From the NCBI RefSeq assembly GCF_900104725.1, contig NZ_LT629758.1, forward strand, positions 7,960,001-8,024,000: a stretch of DNA of 64,000 nucleotides, written 5' to 3'. Below, piece after piece: positions 16,332 to 24,575 of this stretch. The stretch comes from Actinoplanes derwentensis. GTDB lineage: Bacteria; Actinomycetota; Actinomycetes; Mycobacteriales; Micromonosporaceae. The stretch's first letter is position 1. Each line of letters starts with the position of its first letter. A program made the translations under genes and the position numbers. The notes under the pieces are model-generated. The model was not told the DNA's origin, did no database searches, and worked only from the letters and a program-made list of their open reading frames with translations.

Positions 16332-18811
16332 ACGAAGTGGCGACCCGCCGTTGCAGTATTAGTTCCGGACAGCGCCTTCGGGTCTGGCTTCGCCTCAAGG
16401 AACTCGCGATACGAGTCAAGACGCTGGCGGTCGTCGAGGTGCTGGAGACGGCCAAGGGCTCGACGTAGCTCCCGCTCCTGGCTGCCGCTCTCGGCGACTG
16501 TCAGTCCAGCAGCCTTCCGAAGGTCAGACCAACACCGATTGTTGGCGTAGATGTCCCCAAGTTCCAGTCCTGTCTCGACGAGGTAGTCGGACAACGAAAC
16601 GCTCGTACGAACCTGGCTAAGCGCTTCCAACTCTCGGACCCGCTCGGACCAGTAGCCGGGTACCGCGTCTCTGATGTTGCGCAGCACGATCTCGCGAGCC
16701 GTCTTCGTCAGTTCCATATGACAGCCGGCTGGCAGGAAGGGGAAGTCGCATTCAATCGCCCTCACTACCTCGGAACGGGTCCCACCGAGTAGGGCTCGAT
16801 AGCGTTGATCGAAGCGAAACTCGCGGCGGTGGGTGCCGACAAAGTCGAGGACCGTGCAGACGGTTTTGCCCTTCTGTAGCCGAAGGCCGCGCCCTAGTTG
16901 CTGGAGGAACAGCGTGGGACTGTCGGTCGGTCGTAGGAAGAGCAACGTGTCGACGGCCGGCACGTCGACGCCCTCGTTGAAGAGGTCAACCGAGAAGACG
17001 ACGTTGATATCGCCCTTGGCTAGCTGCTGAAGTGCGCTTTTGCGTTCGTTTTCGGGCGTGTCTCCCCAAACGGCTACCGCTTTGACGCCCAACTGTTGGA
17101 ACTGCTCAGCCATGTACTGGGCATGTCCGATACTGACGCAGAAGCCAAGGCAGCGGATTTCGGAAATCTCGTCGACGTGCTGGACGAGCTGGTCGAGGAC
17201 GAGTCGCATCCACCGTTCGTTACCGACATATGCCTCGGTCAGGCCAGCAGAGTCGTAGCCCTGCCCTCGGCGCCACGGGACCTCAGTCAGGTCGATCCCG
17301 TCGTGGATGCCGTAGTAGACGAAGGGTGCGAGTCGGTGCTGTTCGATGGCGTCCCAGAGCCGGAGCTCTGCAGCGATACGTCCATCGAACCACTCCAGGA
17401 CGGAGAGCCCGTCAGCACGTTCTGGCGTTGCGGTCAGTCCAAGAAGCTCTTGAGGCTTCAATCGGTCCAGAATGGCCTGGTAGGAAGCGGCGCTAGCGTG
17501 GTGGAACTCATCGATGATGACTACGTCAAAATGATCCTCTGGCAGGTTCTTGGCGCCGTAGCTGTTGAGCGCTTGCACCGACGCGAAGACGTGTTCGTAG
17601 TCGGCGGGCCGCTTGCCGCCTACCCAAAACTCACCGAAGGACGGATCCCGGACGGCTTGCCTAAACGTTTCCATGCTCTGATCCAGGATTTCCCGGCGGT
17701 GAGCGATGAAGAGCAGACGTGCCCGAGGTAGTCGTTGCCGCAGGCGGGTGTAGTCGACCGCAGCCATGACGGTCTTGCCGGTGCCTGTTGCTGAAACGAG
17801 AAGGTTGTGGTGCCGGCCGTTCTGACGCGCGACCTCGATCAGTTCCAGGAGCCGCTCTTGAAACGGCTCGAGCCGGATCTCGAGGGGACTCAGCGTCGAT
17901 CGGGTTCGCCCATCACGGTTGTTCGCCCTCGCGAGTTCCTCGCGGAACTCGTCCTCGAGGTAGGGGACAAAGTCGCCGCTCTGCCAGTACGACTCGAAAA
18001 CAGCCGAAATTTTCACCATGACGTCCGGGTTGCGGGCCGCGGCAACCCGGACGTTCCACTCCATGCCGTCGATTTGTGCCGAATGTGTCAGGTTGGAGGA
18101 CCCGACATAAGCCGTATTCAATCCTGATCTGCGATGAAACAGCCACGCTTTGGCATGCAGCCGAGCTGTCGTCACGTCATAGGAGACGCGTACATCCGCC
18201 CCTATCTCGGCAAGAAGATTAAGAGCTTCAGCCTCGGTCGAACCGGTGTAGGTCGTAGTCAGAACGCGAAGTGATTTTCCCGCGCCGCAGTGCTTCCGAA
18301 GTGCTGGCAGGAGACGGCGAAGGCCGCTGCGTCGGATGAATGCCATGACCACGTCGATCGAATCAGCTGAGTCGATCTCGCTGGGAATCTGGTGCCCGAT
18401 CCGAGGTTCGCCGGGCGCGTTGCTCAAGAGGGTGGTGTCGATCAGCGGAGTCAGCGGCTGCTGCGGAAACCGGGCCGTACCACCCAGGTCGAAAGAGCCG
18501 ATCGCCGCGAGCGCCCGCCCTGGCTCGGCGGGCTTCTCGACAGTGGAACCAGTGCCCGGTATGTGTTCGTGCAGGGTGTCGAGGAGTGCGTGAGCCACTC
18601 GAACGCCGACGTCTACCCGAAGCTTTTCCGGAACCGAGTCGAGAGCTCGCTCGATCTGGCGAGCCAGCAGCCGAGCAATTCGATCGGAGGCATCAGCCGG
18701 TCGTAGCTCCTGGATCTTGACAAGCTCAGGGTCAATCTCCAAGGTTCGAGCCGAGAGGGCTTCGGTCAAGATGTGGTCGTACAACCCAGCGATCAACTCA
18801 TCAGACACCAA
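16322..18811 (-). pseudogene. PLD-like / DEAD-box helicase, N-terminal part, truncated by IS701
   Basis: About 817 native residues (18811 to 16359) followed by residues read from the IS end. The N-terminal third is a phospholipase-D-like nuclease domain (RLHAKAWLFHRRSG, YVGSSNLTHSA; the HxK pair is present but the usual Asp is not obvious). The superfamily-2 helicase follows: SATGTGKTVMAA (Walker A), VIIDEFHHAS (DEAH-like box), GLTATPERADG (motif III) and FLQQLGRGLRLQKGK (motif VI). The DUF3427 C-terminus is cut off and lies at 14331-14974. The start is a TTG at 18811 or a GTG at 18808. It is 88 bases downstream of the SRA-HNH gene, on the same strand. Confidence 0.88.
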
Positions 18812-18899
18812 GTCAGTCTGCCTGTTCAGGGGGCGGGACCTGGCCGAGACGACCGCCCGCTGCTCTTTTGTTCAGCAGGGCGATCGGTGCCTGCCGGCT

Positions 18900-19769
18900 C
18901 TACAGGGCGTGGTGCGCTCGGTGGTAAGCCAGTTGAGCAGCATCGACAGGATGTCTCGGATGGCGACGAAGCTCGCCGACCGCTTGCCTATTCACGCTGG
19001 TACGCACGGTCCAGTCGGCGTCGATATAGATCGTGCCGGTGTCAAACATGACGTGGTGGTTGGGGCACAGGCAGAGGACATTGCTCATCACGTCGGGCCC
19101 ATCGTGCGGCCTACCCAGGGCCCGGATGTGAGCCGCTTCGGCGTAAAGGCCGCCCGGGGTGTCGATGCGGAGGCCGCACGCCTGGCATTCGTAGTCGTGC
19201 AGTTTCTTGACCTGACGTGCAACAGCGGTACTTCGAACAAGTCGCTGGATAGTTGTCGACATACGATCTACGGCTGTCTGAGGGAGTTCGGCTTCGTCGT
19301 CTGAGGGGACGCTGGATTCGCCATGAGCGGTCAGATGAAAGCGCCACACACGAAAGCCGTCGCGGCCCGTGTCGTGCCAGAAATTCGTAACCCGAAAGAG
19401 GCCGTCGTAGCGTAGGCCATGAGCCGGTGAGTGCTGTCGATCGCCGCCCGATCCCCGGACAACTCGGACAAGATAGCCTTCCATCTGACTACGAGCCAGC
19501 CCGGCATTGCCGAGAGTGAGTTCCTGATGGGCAATCTGTTTGCCGGTATTAGGGTCTCGTCCGCCCTGTCCGGTGTAGATCAACTCGTCGCCGTCATCCT
19601 CGTCGTCGACATATCCGCCTGAGACGACGATAGATTCTGCGCCGTCCTGCCCACCGCAGATGCCAGCCTGTCGCGGTCGGTGAACCCCGGACTCGGCGAG
19701 GTCGACACGGTTAACAAATGTTGATCCGGATGGGTAGCCGACGATCTCTCCGTACGTGCGTTCAGGCAT
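18900..19769 (-). CDS. SRA (YDG) domain plus HNH endonuclease, modification-dependent restriction type
   Basis: 289 residues. Residues 1-150 are an SRA/YDG domain: YGEIVGYPSGSTFVNRVDLA, IVVSGGYVDDEDDGDELIYT and RDPNTGKQ, the fold that flips out modified cytosine. The C-terminus is an HNH nuclease with a zinc knuckle: CQACG, YAEAAHIRALG, NVLCLCPNHHVMFDTG. The arrangement is that of type IV restriction enzymes that cut DNA carrying 5-methylcytosine or related marks. No separate sulfur-binding domain is visible. It is followed after 88 bases by the PLD-helicase gene, and the two probably form one operon and one defence module. Confidence 0.93.
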   Translation of the reverse strand: MPERTYGEIVGYPSGSTFVNRVDLAESGVHRPRQAGICGGQDGAESIVVSGGYVDDEDDGDELIYTGQGGRDPNTGKQIAHQELTLGNAGLARSQMEGYLVRVVRGSGGDRQHSPAHGLRYDGLFRVTNFWHDTGRDGFRVWRFHLTAHGESSVPSDDEAELPQTAVDRMSTTIQRLVRSTAVARQVKKLHDYECQACGLRIDTPGGLYAEAAHIRALGRPHDGPDVMSNVLCLCPNHHVMFDTGTIYIDADWTVRTSVNRQAVGELRRHPRHPVDAAQLAYHRAHHAL

Positions 19770-19793
19770 GGAAGGATCGAACCCGAAAGGGCT

Positions 19794-19815
19794 ATAGTCT
19801 TATGCCTAGTCCTAT
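19794..19815. promoter_or_regulatory. Paired 10-bp direct repeats between divergent genes
   Basis: ATAGTCTTAT (19794-19803) and CTAGTCCTAT (19806-19815) repeat with 12-base period in the AT-rich gap between the SRA-HNH gene (minus) and the small unknown gene (plus). They overlap the likely promoter area and may be an operator. Positional inference only. Confidence 0.25.
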
Positions 19816-19874
19816 CTGGAGTCGGCAATTGATGTAGGAAGCATTAGGAGATTGGCTAGGTGGAGAGGTGTTCG

Positions 19875-20180
19875 GTGGGGAAGCGTTCCGGAGATCTGGA
19901 AGCCTTGAGTGAATTGCTGCGCATCATCCGCCGGCGTGTCCCGGACGTGGTTGCAGCAACGTTTGAGACGAGCGATCAGGACTATGTCGGATTCGTCCTC
20001 ACGGGGGTAGAGCTTCGAACCCAGGATGATGCGGTGCAGTTCGATCCCGAGGGCTTGGATGCGCTGGCCGAGGAGACATGGCCGTTGACCTCGGCGATCG
20101 GGTGGGACGGTGTCATGGGCGAAGACAAGTACGGCCACGCCAGGGTCAGTCTTGCGTCCGGCGAAGGCTCCTGGACGTAG
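19875..20180 (+). CDS. Small acidic protein of unknown function
   Basis: 101 residues from the GTG at 19875, which has GGAGAGG six bases upstream (the frame is open from 19860). It begins with a helix (DLEALSELLRIIRRRVPDVV) and continues with mixed alpha/beta sequence ending GHARVSLASGEGSWT. It is acidic overall. No family is recognised. It is divergent from the SRA-HNH gene and 60 bases upstream of purC. An accessory role in the neighbouring restriction module is possible but unsupported. Confidence 0.55.
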   Translation: MGKRSGDLEALSELLRIIRRRVPDVVAATFETSDQDYVGFVLTGVELRTQDDAVQFDPEGLDALAEETWPLTSAIGWDGVMGEDKYGHARVSLASGEGSWT

Positions 20181-20240
20181 TGCGACTCGCGGTTCGATAG
20201 CGTGAAAGAGCACGCTGCCTGCCACCATCGAGGGGAACAC

Positions 20241-21080
20241 GTGGAGCTTCTGCACTCCGGCAAGGTTCGGGACGTCTATGCCGATGGGGATGACCTTGTG
20301 CTGGTCACCTCTGACCGGATCTCGATCTATGACGTCATCCTGCCTACGCCGATCCCGGACAAAGGGAAGATCCTCACCCAGCTGTCGCTCTGGTGGTTTG
20401 AGCAGCTCAGTGACGTCATCCCCAACCACGTCATCTCCGCCACCGACGTGCCGGACGAGTTCTCCGGGCGGGCCATCCGGTGTGAGCGGCTCGACATGGT
20501 CATGGTCGAGTGCATTGCCCGGGGCTACCTGGCCGGGTCGGGGCTCAAGGACTACGGGCGGGACGGGGCCGTCTCCGGGAATCCGCTGCCGCCGGGGCTG
20601 ATCGAGGCCTCGCAGCTTCCGGAGCCGATCTTTACGCCCAGCACCAAGGAGCCTGTTGGCGGTGGGCATGATGAGCCGATCGACTTCGCGCAGACCGTCG
20701 AGCGGGTCGGCCCGGAGCTGGCTGAGGAGTTGCGGCGGGTGACGCTGGAGGTCTACCGGCGGGGGTCGGAGATCGCGGCTGCCAAGGGCATCATCATCGC
20801 CGACACCAAGATCGAGGTGGGGCACTCCAAGGACGGCACCCTCAAGCTGGGCGACGAGGTGCTCACCCCGGACTCGTCACGCTTCTGGGGGGCCGACGAG
20901 TGGAAGCCGGGCAGTGTTCCCCGCTACCTGGACAAGCAGTTCCTGCGGGACTGGTCGGGGCAGCTCGCCGACTGGGATCGGACTGACCCGGGGCCGGAGA
21001 TTCCGGACGAGGTCGTCGAGGCGACCCGGAACCGGTACGTCGAGGTTTACGAGCGGCTCACCGGAGAGCGCTGGCGCTGA
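20241..21080 (+). CDS. purC: Phosphoribosylaminoimidazole-succinocarboxamide synthase (SAICAR synthetase)
   Basis: 279 residues. It joins CAIR and aspartate with ATP to make SAICAR in de novo purine synthesis. Family landmarks: LLHSGKVRDVYADGDD with the nucleotide-binding lysine, TSDRISIYDVILPTPIPDKG, VECIARGYLAGSG, EPIFTPSTK and IADTKIEVGH, then LTPDSSRFWGADEW. The GTG at 20241 follows AGGGGAA; the frame is open to 20202 but the extra residues are not family-like. It is not clustered with other pur genes here. The following gene is on the other strand and convergent. Confidence 0.95.
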   Translation: MELLHSGKVRDVYADGDDLVLVTSDRISIYDVILPTPIPDKGKILTQLSLWWFEQLSDVIPNHVISATDVPDEFSGRAIRCERLDMVMVECIARGYLAGSGLKDYGRDGAVSGNPLPPGLIEASQLPEPIFTPSTKEPVGGGHDEPIDFAQTVERVGPELAEELRRVTLEVYRRGSEIAAAKGIIIADTKIEVGHSKDGTLKLGDEVLTPDSSRFWGADEWKPGSVPRYLDKQFLRDWSGQLADWDRTDPGPEIPDEVVEATRNRYVEVYERLTGERWR

Positions 21081-21327
21081 CCGCGGAGCCGGCGGCCGGG
21101 TCAAAAACGGCAGGACGGCCAGAGGCGGCGGTACGGGTGGGAGCAGCAGTGGTGCGCGAAGTCATCCACTGCTGCCTCTTGCGGAGCAGGTGGCTGCCGT
21201 AGCCGCCGACCAGGACCGCCCCGATCAAGCCGGGCCAGCCGCCGAAGACTACGAGGATCGGTGCGATTGTCCACAGTGCTACCGCGACGATCGCCCAGCG
21301 CGGTGCGGGAGTGCTGAAGAGGCGCAT
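21058..21327 (-). CDS. Small membrane protein of unknown function
   Basis: 89 residues from the ATG at 21327. Two hydrophobic stretches (WAIVAVALWTIAPILVVFGG and LIGAVLVGGYGSHLL) make a hairpin with a short turn; a basic, Ser/Thr-rich tail follows. The gene overlaps the end of purC by 23 bases on the opposite strand. The start lies just beyond the terminator of the nitroreductase gene. No family recognised. Confidence 0.5.
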   Translation of the reverse strand: MRLFSTPAPRWAIVAVALWTIAPILVVFGGWPGLIGAVLVGGYGSHLLRKRQQWMTSRTTAAPTRTAASGRPAVFDPAAGSAVSASALR

Positions 21328-21358
21328 GACGAGCGCGTACCCCGATCCGTACGGCAGA

Positions 21359-21390
21359 AAACAGCCCGGCGGGAATCCGCCGGGCTGTTT
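21359..21390 (-). terminator. Hairpin terminator of the nitroreductase gene
   Basis: A 14-bp perfect stem (21359-21372 with 21377-21390), 4-base loop, followed on the minus strand by a short T-run. It lies 10 bases past the nitroreductase stop. Confidence 0.88.
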
Positions 21391-21400
21391 CATGAATGGT

Positions 21401-22006
21401 TCAGGCCCACTGGACGGTGGTCTTCGGGGACAGGCGGGGGAGGCGGTCGCGCCAGGCGGTTTCGCCGGGGTGGCCCAGGTTGACCACGGCAAGCGACTGG
21501 TACCGGCCGTCAGCGAAGAACTCGGCGTCCACCGCGGCCTTGTCGAAACCGGTCATCGGGCCGGCGACCAGGCCGACGGCTCGGGCCGCGATGATGAAAT
21601 AGCCCATCTGCAGTGCGGCGCTGAACGTGCCGTTCGTGAGGCGCAGCGGCTCGTTCGACTCGTAGAAGTCCTTCAAGCCGGGGTTGTGCGGGAAGACCTC
21701 GGGTGCGAACTCGTGGAACTCCGTGTCGAGGGCCAGAACGGCGACCGCCGGCGCGCTCGCTGACTTGGCGCGGTTGCCTTCGGCCAGGTGCGGGATCAGG
21801 CGCTGCTTGCCTTCGGCGGTGCGGACGTAGAGGACTCGCAGCGGCTGGGTGTTCGCCGCGGTCGGCGGCCACTTGGCGAGGTTCCAGATTTCGGCGAGTT
21901 CCTCGTCGGTGACCGGCGTCGGGGCGAATGAGGAAGCGGTCCGGGCCTCGGTGAACAGCAGCGCACGGCCGGCAACAGACAGGCCCGCTTCAGAAAGAGT
22001 ATCCAC
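21401..22006 (-). CDS. Nitroreductase family protein, malonic semialdehyde reductase (RutE/HadB)-like
   Basis: 201 residues, the usual length for this branch. LFTEARTASSFAPTPVTDEEL opens the chain; LAKWPPTAANTQPLRVLYV carries the FMN-binding Asn and Pro; AALQMGYFIIAARAVGLVAGPMTGFD is the family's central helix; and SLAVVNLGHPGE is the C-terminal flavin loop. Such enzymes reduce malonic semialdehyde or nitro compounds with NAD(P)H and FMN. The ATG at 22006 is taken as start. It lies downstream of the HxlR regulator on the same strand, 224 bases apart, so regulation by it is plausible but not shown. Confidence 0.9.
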   Translation of the reverse strand: MDTLSEAGLSVAGRALLFTEARTASSFAPTPVTDEELAEIWNLAKWPPTAANTQPLRVLYVRTAEGKQRLIPHLAEGNRAKSASAPAVAVLALDTEFHEFAPEVFPHNPGLKDFYESNEPLRLTNGTFSAALQMGYFIIAARAVGLVAGPMTGFDKAAVDAEFFADGRYQSLAVVNLGHPGETAWRDRLPRLSPKTTVQWA

Positions 22007-22230
22007 TTCTAAAAAGCTAGCGGCTCGCCGCCGGAAAGCCGAAGCCTTGGGCGGTGAAGTCGATCACCGGCCAGGAGGGAGGAGCGGAGGCGGCCAGAGG
22101 AGGCGCGGAGACGGTCGGAGATCAGCGAGGCGCGGTAAGCAGGAGGCGAGGAGGCGGCCGATGCCCAGCGCGGTGCGCCACAGGCGCGAGGTAAGGCGGG
22201 GAGATAATGAGAGGGCGCGAGGGGGCGGGG
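22007..22230 (-). other. Purine-rich (plus strand) intergenic stretch, possible Rho-dependent terminator
   Basis: Between the HxlR and nitroreductase genes the plus strand has runs such as GGAGGGAGGAGCGGAGG and GAGGGGGCGGGG, so the minus-strand transcript from the HxlR operon would be rich in C and poor in G. That composition is typical of Rho loading sites. No gene is visible. Confidence 0.3.
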
Positions 22231-22563
22231 CTAGGCGGAGAGATGGTCCTCGGCCCACACGGCGATCTGGTCCAAGGCCGGCATCAAGGCCCGCCCCGCA
22301 GGCGCTAGCGCATAAGAGACCGAAACCGGCGGCCCATCCTCGACCGTGCGGACGATCAGCTCGGCTGCTACCAGGGAGGACAGGCGGTTCGACAGGACCG
22401 AGTCGCTGATGCCGTCGATGGCGCGGGAGAGATCGCGGAAACCGCTCGGCCCGTGATGGAGCTTGCCGAGGATTGCGGCGTTCCACCGGCGGCCGAGGAA
22501 TTCGAAAGCCTTGGACAGGGCGGCGTCACGACGTGCGCACGAGTGGCTGTCCAGCACGGTCAT
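22231..22563 (-). CDS. HxlR-family winged-helix transcriptional regulator
   Basis: 110 residues from the ATG at 22563. The HxlR core is clear: CARRDAALSKAFEFLGRRWNAAILGKL with the family's N-terminal Cys, FRDLSRAIDGISDSVLSNRL as the recognition helix, and VSYALAPAGRALMPALDQIAVW. These regulators often sense electrophiles through the Cys. The start overlaps the preceding gene's stop (ATGA), making it the third gene of a three-gene operon. The nitroreductase downstream is a plausible target. Confidence 0.9.
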   Translation of the reverse strand: MTVLDSHSCARRDAALSKAFEFLGRRWNAAILGKLHHGPSGFRDLSRAIDGISDSVLSNRLSSLVAAELIVRTVEDGPPVSVSYALAPAGRALMPALDQIAVWAEDHLSA

Positions 22564-22736
22564 GCAGTCGAATCTACCCGCACGTGGTCGATCAGCGGCT
22601 GACAGGCGGCGCAGCGCATGTGCTCGCCGCAGGTGGCGCACCAGTCGCTGGTGCGCCGTAGCCACCAACCCAAGCCGACACCGGCGACGAGACTGAGCAT
22701 GCCGATGATGGCTGAGAAGGTGACCGCGCCGGTCAT
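22560..22736 (-). CDS. Very small membrane-anchored protein with a four-cysteine knuckle
   Basis: 58 residues. One membrane helix (VTFSAIIGMLSLVAGVGLGWWL) is followed by WCATCGEHMRCAACQP, a CxxC-x5-CxxC arrangement that could bind zinc or an Fe-S cluster. It overlaps both neighbours by four bases (ATGA on each side), so it is translationally linked to the upstream 98-residue protein and the downstream HxlR regulator. No family recognised; the overlaps make it very likely to be a real gene. Confidence 0.65.
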   Translation of the reverse strand: MTGAVTFSAIIGMLSLVAGVGLGWWLRRTSDWCATCGEHMRCAACQPLIDHVRVDSTA

Positions 22737-23029
22737 CGCCGTGGCATCCGGCGCATCAGTTTGACGGCGCGGTCGTCGAGAGCGTCGCTGTCGGCCCGTG
22801 ACGTCACATAGGGGGCGGTGAAGGTGTCCACGCCCGTCCCCGAGTGCTGCACCTGCCGGTAAGTGACGGTGACCGCCCGGGGGGAGGAGGCCTCGATGAC
22901 CCCGGCGCGCCAGCCGTCTCGGTAGACCCACACCGGGTCCGACGGCCGGTAGCTCTCCGCCGGTGCGACGTCGGCCGGATCGCGATGCGGCGGGGTCACG
23001 GTCGGCGTCGAAGCCATCAGATTCAGCAT
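22733..23029 (-). CDS. Small protein of unknown function, first gene of a three-gene operon
   Basis: 98 residues from the ATG at 23029, with GGGAG eight bases upstream. The middle (PVWVYRDGWRAGVIEASSPR, AVTVTYRQVQHSGTGVDTFT) reads as a five-stranded SH3-like or Tudor-like barrel. The C-terminus is basic. It is divergent from the XRE regulator across a 315-base gap that contains the shared 28-bp element, and it overlaps the next gene (ATGA). The SH3-like reading is inferred from pattern. Confidence 0.6.
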   Translation of the reverse strand: MLNLMASTPTVTPPHRDPADVAPAESYRPSDPVWVYRDGWRAGVIEASSPRAVTVTYRQVQHSGTGVDTFTAPYVTSRADSDALDDRAVKLMRRMPRR

Positions 23030-23172
23030 GGACAAGCTCCCAAGGTCTTGCGGACTTTGGCTAACGATCTATGGGCAACGAGCACAACCGGCTGAGCGGC
23101 CGAAGATTTCGGCACGCTGTGTTAGCGGTTGGTACGTGTCTGTCAGCTATCATGCTCGTCATCAAGTGCGTT

Positions 23173-23200
23173 CGCAAGGCCGGATGCACGTGCATCCGCA
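23173..23200 (+). promoter_or_regulatory. 28-bp element with perfect palindrome, upstream of the XRE gene (copy 1)
   Basis: CGCAAGGCC is followed by a palindromic core; 23181-23198 is an 18-bp perfect palindrome centred on GATGCACGTGCATC. The same 28 bases, with three or four changes, occur at 24893-24920 upstream of DUF397. It lies in the divergent gap, 144 bases before the XRE start. Flanking CGTTCG and CGAACG extend the symmetry. A binding site for the XRE regulator is the likely role. Confidence 0.65.
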
Positions 23201-23344
23201 ACGAACGGGCAGATTCGGAAGCGAGCGCCGCCGGATCGGAAGTGGCCGGCGGGCAGATCGACGGCTGGTTTCGCGGTTGACGATCTCCGCCTTAGGATGC
23301 GTAAGGCTGCGCCGAGCAGTCACACAGCGGCGACAAGGAGTCAG

Positions 23345-24235
23345 GTGAGCGCGGGTTCGCAGGAGGAGGCGCCGGGCGGCGGCCCCACCGTGCTGCGCAT
23401 TCTGCTCGGCTCTCAGCTTCGTAAGCTGCGGGAGTCGAAAGGGATCACTCGGGAGGCGGCCGGTTACGAGATCCGCGCCTCCGGATCCAAGATCAGCCGG
23501 ATCGAGCTCGGCCGCGTCAGCTTCAAGGAGCGCGACGTCACCGACCTCCTGACGATGTATGGAGTGAGCGACTCCGCCGAGCGCGACGCCTTGATCGGCC
23601 TCGCCCGTCAGGCCAACAGCCCGGGCTGGTGGCAGCACTTCGGCGACGTCCTTCCCAACTGGTTCCAGGCGTACCTGGGTCTCGAGGCGGCCGCCTCGCT
23701 GATCCGGACCTACGAGATCCAGTTCGTCCCGGGTCTGCTGCAGACCCCGGACTACGCACGCGCTGTCGTCATGCTCGGCCACGCCGGGGCCAGCTCGGAC
23801 GAGATCACCCGCCGGGTCGACGTGCGCCTGCAACGCCAGCAGATCCTCACCCGCGCGGGCGGCCCGCAACTGTGGGCGGTCATCGACGAGGCGGTGCTGC
23901 GCCGGCCGATCGGCGGGGTGGACGTCATGCGGGCCCAGATCGAGGCGCTCATCGAGGCGTCCAAGCTGCCCAGCGTGCGCCTGCAGATCATCCCGTTCCA
24001 GACGGGCGGGCACGCCGCAGCCGGCGGGCCGTTCGCGATCCTGCGCTTTCCGGAGCCGGAGCTACCCGACGTCGTCTATGTCGAGCAGCTCACCAGTGCC
24101 ATCTACCTGGACAAGCGCGAGGACGTCGACCATTACGCGATGGCGATGGAGCGCGTCTGCATCGACGCCGAGGCGCCGAACGACACCCACGAGATCCTCG
24201 GCAAGCTGCTCAACGAGGTCGGGAACCCGGGCTGA
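23345..24235 (+). CDS. XRE-family regulator with DUF5753 effector domain
   Basis: 296 residues. The helix-turn-helix is at residues 18-75 (LGSQLRKLRESKGITREAAG, ASGSKISRIELGRVSF). The remainder is DUF5753: YLGLEAAASLIRTYEIQFVP, GLLQTPDYARAVV, RVDVRLQRQQILTR, LWAVIDEAVLRRPIGG, LQIIPFQTGGHAAAGGPFAIL and YLDKREDVDHYAMAMERV are family landmarks. In streptomycetes these proteins pair with DUF397 proteins in developmental control (the WhiJ type). GTG at 23345 follows AAGGAG. A possible -35 box TTGACG lies at 23277. The DUF397 partner is at 24576-24812, convergent. Confidence 0.95.
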   Translation: MSAGSQEEAPGGGPTVLRILLGSQLRKLRESKGITREAAGYEIRASGSKISRIELGRVSFKERDVTDLLTMYGVSDSAERDALIGLARQANSPGWWQHFGDVLPNWFQAYLGLEAAASLIRTYEIQFVPGLLQTPDYARAVVMLGHAGASSDEITRRVDVRLQRQQILTRAGGPQLWAVIDEAVLRRPIGGVDVMRAQIEALIEASKLPSVRLQIIPFQTGGHAAAGGPFAILRFPEPELPDVVYVEQLTSAIYLDKREDVDHYAMAMERVCIDAEAPNDTHEILGKLLNEVGNPG

Positions 24236-24360
24236 TCAGGCCGGACCGGCCAGTCCAGCGCGAGAGATTCCCCAAACAAGCTTGCTGGGGTACGAGGAAC
24301 AAGAGCTAGCTGCGGTACGCCGGAAAGCACTCGAGTGACCGGCCTTACCGTAACGCCCTC

Positions 24361-24394
24361 GACTGTCCACAACCCTCGGAGATTGTGGACAGTC
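24361..24394. terminator. 34-bp inverted repeat between convergent XRE and DUF397 genes
   Basis: GACTGTCCACAA (24361-24372) and its exact complement (24383-24394) form a 12-bp stem with 10-base loop. A second weaker hairpin (24396-24403 with 24422-24429) follows. They sit in a 340-base gap with no gene and probably end both transcripts. Confidence 0.65.
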
Positions 24395-24575
24395 GGCCAC
24401 TGTGGAGAAACGGCCACCCGAACAGTGGCGCCTGATATGTGAGTGGTCCGGCCGTAGGGTCGGTACCCGGGCTTCGCGTGCCACGGGGTTGTTCCCCGTA
24501 CCGCCGCCGAAGTCGCGTCGGGACGGGGTGACCGTGAGTGAAAGGCCGCACGGCCGGACCGGTTGTGCCTGAAAG

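Larger units (their letters stand above)
14971..16362 (-). mobile_element. IS701-family insertion sequence with 4-bp target duplication
   Basis: The element spans 14975-16358 (1384 bp). Its ends are imperfect inverted repeats that start TACTGC and share ACGGCGG (16 of the first 18 bases match). TTAG flanks both ends (14971-14974 and 16359-16362), a 4-bp duplication of the YTAR type used by the IS701 family. It carries one transposase gene on the minus strand. Its insertion splits the DUF3427 helicase gene. The perfect duplication and the in-frame restoration on removal point to a recent event. Confidence 0.93.

Noticed and set aside
19812..20825. Long minus-strand frame opposite purC
   Set aside because: Antisense to purC with no motif; a high-GC shadow.
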